Part shown: piece by piece, positions 8,501 through 11,755 of the stretch
Layout of the letters: every line of letters starts with the position of its first letter
How positions within the stretch are numbered: position 1 is the stretch's first letter
Assembly: GCA_032353305.1 (NCBI GenBank)
Contig: JAUCNG010367150.1
Location: 1-11,755 of the forward strand
DNA length: 11,755 bases
Direction: 5' to 3'
Source: Cephalothrix spiralis
Taxonomy: Eukaryota > Nemertea > Palaeonemertea > Archinemertea > Cephalotrichidae
Position numbers and translations under genes: made by a program
Notes under the pieces: model-generated
What the model was told of the DNA's origin: nothing
The model's input: the letters and a program-made list of their open reading frames with translations, nothing else
Databases searched by the model: none

Positions 8501-9390
8501 CAGCATCTAAAATTCGTGCCATTTGGACAAATATAGCACCAGTTATTCCGCCAAAATTTGCAGCAGCTTCAGAGTTAAAAGCCCGAACTTTAGAGTTATC
8601 GGACAATGGATATGATTGTGGTGTCCTTATGTGCCTCTTTGTTCGTTCGACATTCTGCATGCAGCGTTCATTATCAAAAGATTTCAATTCAAGACTATTC
8701 CGCACGGTGATTGCACTTGAAATTGTACATAACGATTTTTTCCCCATAACACACGCAGATTCTATAAATGAATCGAAATCATTTATTCCACTTTCGTGGT
8801 ATAAAACTCTTAAGCTTCAACTTTTAATCGATAAATCTAGTATTGATATTTCGAATTATGTTCAACTGGATACAGATAACATTTGCAAGCTACTACCGCA
8901 GATATTAAAAGAAGAAAGCCTATATTTAGGATTTGCAAGTAGTGATTTCTTCGAAGACTTCTTCGAATGCATATCGACTGCAATTTGGTCTGTATTTAAT
9001 AATGAAACAAAAACACAGAACGTAAGGAATAAGATATACAGTTATATTGGAAATTTATCAAACCCGGAATCATATTTTGATACATCAAAAGAACCATTTG
9101 ACAATAAAAACGGCAGTTTGACTCCAAATTCTATGTGTGAGGAATATGCACGAACTGGCTTAAATGGAGCAATAGGTAGGGTATCTTACGTTGAAATATT
9201 GGCAACATCTCAGGTTCTAAAAGTCTGTGTCCACCTGTACAAATTTGATCCGTGTCATAAATATGAGCGATTCAAATTGGCTTCATATGATTATGTCAGT
9301 GATTATGAAACATCATTAAACCTCGGAGCAATATATTTAGTGGAACATCAAAATGGTCAATATCAATTAATCAAAGGTATTGAAAACTAG
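5536..9390 (+). CDS. multi-protease protein: USP-like, Ulp1/SENP-like and degenerate OTU-like domains
   Basis: Probably removes ubiquitin and/or SUMO-type modifiers from nuclear proteins; substrates unknown. Residues 1-40 resemble a transposase tail and 41-315 are basic, Ser/Lys-rich and probably disordered. The USP-like domain spans about 318-602: Cys box GIRNFGSTCWINS with Cys327, zinc-binding pairs Cys426/Cys429 and Cys474/Cys477, His554 in SGHFVTHVY, and Asn569-Asp570 in TFND. A disordered linker (603-880) holds a 67-residue tandem repeat. The Ulp1-like domain spans about 885-1065: WLND at 903-906, His968 in NHW, Asp983 in FDS, Cys1028 in DNGYDCG; the usual oxyanion Gln position is Ser1022. 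The last part, about 1125-1284, looks OTU-like (FFECIS at 1142-1147, YVEILATSQVLKVCVHLY), but Asp1141 sits where the catalytic Cys is expected and Gln1275 where the His is expected. The start lies in an ATGA overlap with the bridging frame. Confidence 0.78.
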   Translation: MKAVAFIKKQLIYVTGAQREAHIYLDKLKIKRLSEKKKKSQTKICDDSSEENSDKGMDLAEQTWYSRKVKKPSRASHMNTQPFIDMTKVRRKSKSSANRNTKITAASSQRASQKKRATVTKHEYSTDEDVASAKELTSNGKKSKMASKKSFPQGKSCSTPISQKSFRTSKGIVTTPKKRNSKKKDTETENKTRRKIPTGTTFSKSSSSTSDEISYSDERMNKGNSKKEAEKKAHSKILTGTTYSKKKASTSKSSKKEEVASKRKSKSSPTIPYRNSKSKVTNNDLPTNNSRPTQTYIIQSENEKQSLDTGQISERGTQGIRNFGSTCWINSALQCIARNEWVRSLIRDHEESINEKKGLTLLLNIFKKILYDEEIDESEVVEILSLAIQFRKSLNEGGQQGVTDFIDFAYNCMEWENIILNQSWKCKNCSKVWPKDKVTEYPYLLLTVNKDTEVEDIGNLITTFLYDDNVKIKCPRCNHRNASSWQRFDSFPKTLSMEINRSMPKSYSKGQYSRSHAQVFTPLEIELDHDVHVKERYKLHSVAAHVGSSVTSGHFVTHVYDEGRLTTFNDCNVAYYHSMKSQEKKLSEIAKDTVFCVYTHDGSIPEKANSSGDSDCMISKVHEKTDKSDARFRSKNEKHAEYDENTTEPNDKCSTHSSKNQFERDNDVVLEKNTLGETQKGNSSDDKKSRHIRKQKKLSDSFVVPGTKRATKKAEEKTITREKDHAKHQGKNKEDFPHNDTLDETQKRNSSDDKKSRHLRKQKKLSDSFVVPRTKRATKKAEEKTVTRENDHAKHQGKNKEDCPSSNMIYEDPKCPPSGSGETESDTSGNTESESMSSSTSTEDNLQDIENDKVHIRVSPSIPKNERSKYRNRSKNSMLCYHRKGDKYSISFGDIEKLLPQRWLNDKIIDQYFDMISKRFERLHALPSKFYVSLTNKYVPNTAQHVIHQIDESAVDHLLIPICIRKNHWILIWTNGKFVNYFDSTEKISASKIRAIWTNIAPVIPPKFAAASELKARTLELSDNGYDCGVLMCLFVRSTFCMQRSLSKDFNSRLFRTVIALEIVHNDFFPITHADSINESKSFIPLSWYKTLKLQLLIDKSSIDISNYVQLDTDNICKLLPQILKEESLYLGFASSDFFEDFFECISTAIWSVFNNETKTQNVRNKIYSYIGNLSNPESYFDTSKEPFDNKNGSLTPNSMCEEYARTGLNGAIGRVSYVEILATSQVLKVCVHLYKFDPCHKYERFKLASYDYVSDYETSLNLGAIYLVEHQNGQYQLIKGIEN
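6071..6289 (+). repeat. two diverged copies of a Lys/Ser-rich segment in the protease gene
   Basis: A segment beginning GGAATAGTAAAAAA and ending GTCTACCAGT occurs at about 6071-6166 and again at about 6203-6289. Both copies encode NSKK, then a basic stretch, then a TGTTFSK/TGTTYSK motif and STS. The copies have diverged and differ in length by small in-frame changes. They lie in the basic N-terminal region before the USP-like domain. Confidence 0.7.
7558..7946 (+). repeat. 201-bp in-frame tandem duplication in the USP-Ulp1 linker
   Basis: Copy 1 starts at 7558 (CTGGGTGAAACTCAAAAG) and copy 2 at 7759 (CTGGATGAAACACAGAAA). The period is exactly 201 bases (67 codons), and similarity ends near 7946. 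Differences are scattered single bases. Each copy encodes a strongly basic segment including NSSDDKKSRH, RKQKKLSDSFVVP and TKRATKKAEEKT, so each probably supplies a nuclear-localisation-like patch. Confidence 0.93.
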
Positions 9391-9432
9391 CATAGCTCAC
9401 CACAAATAGATTCTACAAAGACTATTATAATA

Positions 9433-9599
9433 TACAGTACACTCCCCTTATATGCACGCCCTCGGGATTTCGAAAAAATAAGCGGAGTGTCCGATTAAGC
9501 GGAGTGATTTGTGTAATAAAGCATAGCAAAATGTTTTGAGAAACGTGCATATCCGAATCGTGGTAATAAGCGGCGTCCGAATAAGCGGAGTGTACTGTA
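9433..9599. mobile_element. pogo/Tigger-like MITE, 163 bp between TA duplications
   Basis: The left end CAGTACACTCCCCTTAT (from 9435) and the right end ATAAGCGGAGTGTACTG (to 9597) are inverted copies with one mismatch. They are flanked by TA at 9433-9434 and 9598-9599. CAGT termini with TA duplications are the hallmark of pogo/Tigger-type Tc1/mariner elements. The interior repeats the end motif (AAGCGGAGTG near 9480 and 9498, TAAGCGGCGTCCG near 9566). It lies only 43 bases after the protease stop codon, so it is in or close to the 3' untranslated region. Confidence 0.85.
9515..9520 (+). terminator. candidate polyadenylation signal AATAAA
   Basis: This AATAAA lies 125 bases after the stop codon of the protease frame, inside the MITE, and could serve the transposon transcript. 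No clear GT-rich downstream element stands out, and an AATAAA by chance is common in DNA this AT-rich. Another copy occurs at 10776-10781. Confidence 0.25.
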
Positions 9600-10112
9600 G
9601 TAGACAATTGAGGTTCCTATCAGTTTAAAATGTTCACAAAACAAAGTAGAAACTGCCTCTATATCTTGAATTCGATTACCAGGAGCAAGAATCGTATAGC
9701 ACATCTATTACAGGAGTATCATGCCATGTTATCGTTAGCATCTGACCATCTAAGGAAGCTGGTTAGATGTGCAATATTGTCTCTCAAATAAGGAGAAATA
9801 TCTACAACAACGACCATGATGAATAGATAACATGGCAGACCAAACTATCTCCTGTCTTTCCAACAAGTGAATAATAGTGAACGAGATCAAAAAAGAAAAT
9901 GCACAGGAACACAACAGTCATGAAGTATTGAAGCAAGTTTAAGTTTACGGCGTGCAGGCCTTTATCAATGCTGCACCTTATACCATTGCCTATAAAAGTG
10001 GATAAATATGAGCCATGTCCGGGTACGAGGCTAAAATGTACCTATTCCTAATATTTCGGGTAATTATAAAAGTATTAAGAATTATAATTACTATGTATTA
10101 TGAGGGTCTAAA

Positions 10113-10123
10113 GGGGGGGGGGG
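10113..10123. repeat. G11 homopolymer
   Basis: Eleven consecutive G residues lie in otherwise AT-rich DNA, followed by TTACG. Length is prone to sequencing error. Confidence 0.9.
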
Positions 10124-10510
10124 TTACGTTTTTCGCTTCCCGATACAAAATAATGGGTTTTCCCGCTCCCGCTAACAAAAAATGTTTTCCCGCTAGACAC
10201 AAAAAGATTACTAAACCGAATTGATGCTTTACCCGTTTATAAGAGGGGTTGAAGGGGTCATAAAGGTGGCGGGAAATTACCCTAAAATCTTTAACGGAGG
10301 CGGGATATTGATAAATTTTGAGTTACGGTTGAAAAACTGTATCTATATATACATCGCATAACGGTAGCGGAGAAAGAAAATGAAATAATAAGGTATAGCA
10401 TTATCATCAGACCACTAACATCTTTTTTTGCGACGCCTCACAAAATCGTCGGCACGCTTCTATAGATCATCTAGGCTAGTCATCGAACAATTTTGAGAAA
10501 TAAATGGGGT

Positions 10511-10523
10511 CCCCCCCCCCCCC
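10511..10523. repeat. C13 homopolymer
   Basis: Thirteen consecutive C residues are preceded by GGGGT and followed by GG. The flanking G runs could pair with it. It lies about 390 bases from the G11 run, in the opposite sense. Confidence 0.9.
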
Positions 10524-10590
10524 GGTTGATTTCTCAACGGATTCGGGTGAATTAAGAAAGTAACATTTTCTTATAATGATTCATTCCAGA

Positions 10591-10612
10591 AAAGAAGAAG
10601 AAGAAGAAGAAC
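10591..10612. repeat. AAG/GAA trinucleotide microsatellite
   Basis: About seven uninterrupted AAG units lie in non-coding DNA. Confidence 0.9.
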
Positions 10613-10843
10613 ACTCCCTCATATTGATATCTCAGTAACCACCGTCCTCTTAACATTAGAAGAATGCAAAGCAAAAGGGAAAACAAAGATATTCTGTTTT
10701 TGTTCATCTTCTAAGAGGTAATTATGTTCTGCACCAATTCAACTTTTTCTTGGTAGGCTACAACGTTTAAGTAGAAATAAAACGTATCTTAACACATTGT
10801 AAACCTCGATTTTATGCATGCATGTCTTTGAGCATGCATGTTA

Positions 10844-10865
10844 GTTATCTAGCGCGCTAGATAAC
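10844..10865. repeat. 22-bp perfect palindrome, left arm outer
   Basis: GTTATCTAGCG is followed directly by its reverse complement. The same palindrome occurs at 11729-11750 in the right arm. Confidence 0.97.
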
Positions 10866-11108
10866 GACTTACGCCCATGTTTACAACCAATCCAAAAATT
10901 CAATTTATATTCAATCAGCCACTTAAAATATTGGAATAAAAGATAAAAGCCAATCAGAAAATACTAATAAATCCATTAGCCAATGACAAAAGACCCCATT
11001 GTCGTTCCTTAAGTAACGTGCTACTTAACAAACATGCACGTTAAATAGATAACTAGCTCGTTAGGTACTTAAAGAATTTTATCATCCGTGCTAGATCGCA
11101 AAAGCCTT

Positions 11109-11142
11109 AGTAGCGCGTTAGATAGTTATCTAACGCGCTACT
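11109..11142. repeat. hairpin palindrome with 16-bp stem, left arm inner
   Basis: AGTAGCGCGTTAGATA and TATCTAACGCGCTACT are reverse complements separated by two bases. It is followed by a CCATGTTTTCAGACCAATCA motif, echoing the sequence after the outer palindrome. Confidence 0.95.
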
Positions 11143-11310
11143 TAATTAACTTAATTACGTCCATGTTTTCAGACCAATCAAAATTGGTTTTAGATTAAAT
11201 TAGCCAATGAGATAGTATTAATAAATCAAATGTCATTATCTTAACTACCGTTCTACATAACAAACAAGCACGCAAGTTAACTATAACTAGCACGCTAGTA
11301 ACGAATGTCT

Positions 11311-11350
11311 TATCATGCATGCATGTTAGTTATCATGCATGCATGTTAGT
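11311..11350. repeat. two perfect tandem copies of a 20-bp ATGCATGC unit
   Basis: TATCATGCATGCATGTTAGT occurs twice back to back (11311-11330 and 11331-11350). It lies in the spacer between the foldback arms. A near copy (GCATGCATGTTAGTTATC) sits at the left arm start, 10832-10849. Confidence 0.95.
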
Positions 11351-11432
11351 TAGCATGACCGTTGTCTACCAGTCTAACAAAATTATAAGAAGGAAGCGGT
11401 ATCATTGGTCAGAAAACATGGACGTAAGTTAG

Positions 11433-11472
11433 TTAAGTAGCGCGTTAGATAACTATCTAACGCGCTACTTAA
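11433..11472. repeat. 40-bp palindrome with perfect 19-bp stem, right arm inner
   Basis: TTAAGTAGCGCGTTAGATA and its exact reverse complement are separated by AC. It is the mirror copy of the hairpin at 11109-11142, with a longer perfect stem. Confidence 0.97.
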
Positions 11473-11728
11473 GCTTTTGCGATCTAGCACGGATGATAAA
11501 ATTCTTTAAGTACCGAGCTATTTAACTATCTAACGAGCTAGTTTTCTATCTAACGTGCATGTTTGTTAAGTAGCACGTTACTTAAGGAACGACAAGGGGG
11601 TCTTTTGTCATTGGTTAATGGATTTATTAGTATTTTCTGATTGGCTTTTATCTTTTATTCCAATATTTTAAGTGGCTAATTGAATATAAATTGAATTTTT
11701 TGATTGGTTTTAAACATGGGCGTAAGTC

Positions 11729-11750
11729 GTTATCTAGCGCGCTAGATAAC
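11729..11750. repeat. 22-bp perfect palindrome, right arm outer
   Basis: The sequence is identical to the palindrome at 10844-10865 and lies five bases from the window end. Confidence 0.97.
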
Positions 11751-11755
11751 TAACA

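Larger units (their letters stand above)
1411..9390 (+). mobile_element. coding body of a large DDE-type DNA transposon with three ubiquitin-like protease folds
   Basis: Two very long same-strand, same-phase frames, 84 bases apart, occupy almost 8 kb. The first has a DDE-type transposase core. The second has USP-like, Ulp1-like and OTU-like domains. The transposase tail runs from the +1 frame at 5435-5539 into the start of the second frame, which argues that the two frames belong to one element. Ulp1-like and OTU-like proteases are known cargo of several eukaryotic transposon groups, such as MULE, CACTA and KDZ relatives. I could not find terminal inverted repeats or a target duplication around it, so the coordinates given are only the coding extent. 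Confidence 0.72.
9600..10838. other. 1.2-kb stretch without a recognisable gene
   Basis: No long open frame or known RNA gene is visible. The stretch holds a G11 run, a C13 run, a GAA microsatellite, and several TTTTCCCGCT / GGCGGGAAAT-type short motifs between about 10130 and 10310 that partly mirror one another. On the minus strand two short open segments (9719-9817, and about 9605-9704) have protein-like composition but no support as a gene. Confidence 0.5.
10839..11755. mobile_element. large foldback (long inverted repeat) element, right end cut by the window
   Basis: The left arm (about 10839-11179) and the reverse complement of the right arm (about 11402-11755) agree almost base for base, apart from scattered substitutions and a roughly 15-17-bp insertion in the right arm near 11514-11530. 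The arms are separated by about 222 bases. Both start with TGTTAGTTATCTAGCGCGCTAG. The arms carry nested palindromes and repeated CCAAT motifs and no coding sequence. This is the architecture of a non-autonomous foldback element or palindromic MITE. The right arm reaches the last base, so the outer limit and any target duplication are not visible. Confidence 0.85.

Noticed and set aside
8475-8747. 90-codon minus-strand frame
   Set aside because: It lies antisense to the Ulp1-like catalytic region, whose motifs fully explain the sequence.
10010-10080. tRNA-like gene around GTCCGGGTACGAGGC
   Set aside because: No cloverleaf stems or TTCRA loop could be placed around it.
10015-10224. 69-codon forward frame over the G11 run
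   Set aside because: It depends on the length of a homopolymer and has no domain features or neighbouring support.
10800-11755. CRISPR-like array suggested by repeated palindromes
   Set aside because: Repeats are inverted, unevenly spaced and part of a single foldback structure in eukaryotic DNA.

Overview
This is eukaryotic, AT-rich DNA, most likely from an invertebrate animal. It holds no bacterial operon signals. It does hold small TA-flanked inverted-repeat elements, splice-like sites, long simple-sequence coding repeats and ubiquitin-pathway protease domains. I cannot name the species.

The core (1411-9390) looks like the coding body of a large, little-degraded DNA transposon. The first frame (1346 codons) encodes a DDE-type transposase: a short basic N-terminal domain, four almost identical 104-109-residue charged repeats plus decayed copies, then the RNase H-like core with Asp1022, Asp1105 and a C-x-x-H motif at 1157-1160. 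The second frame (1284 codons) carries three different ubiquitin/ubiquitin-like protease folds in series: a USP-like domain with Cys, His and Asn/Asp present, a Ulp1/SENP-like domain with His, Asp and Cys present, and a C-terminal OTU-like domain whose catalytic Cys and His positions appear substituted.

The junction of the two frames is the most interesting point. The conserved transposase tail with the likely third acidic residue (Glu codon 5483-5485) lies in neither annotated frame but in the +1 frame at 5435-5539, and the tail then continues into the first residues of the second frame. The first frame stops at CTC TGA TGC, which resembles the antizyme +1 frameshift site. The middle frame ends in an ATGA overlap with the second start codon. 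Either two small indels have broken a giant transposase-protease polyprotein, or expression uses recoding and reinitiation.

Left flank (1-1410): a possible small non-coding exon (176-247), a pogo/Tigger-like MITE (264-432), an unassigned 473-bp MITE with TTACCGTAAAAC ends (654-1126), and a TATA-like box and splice-acceptor-like site just before the first ATG. The stretches 433-653 and 1127-1369 show nothing else I can support.

Right flank: a second pogo/Tigger-like MITE (9433-9599), about 1.2 kb without a recognisable gene (9600-10838) containing a G11 run, a C13 run and a GAA microsatellite, then a large foldback structure (10839 to the window end). The foldback has arms of about 340-355 bp, nested perfect palindromes, repeated CCAAT motifs and a diverged internal tandem unit. 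Its far end is cut by the window edge. I could not find terminal inverted repeats for the large coding transposon, so its borders are unknown.
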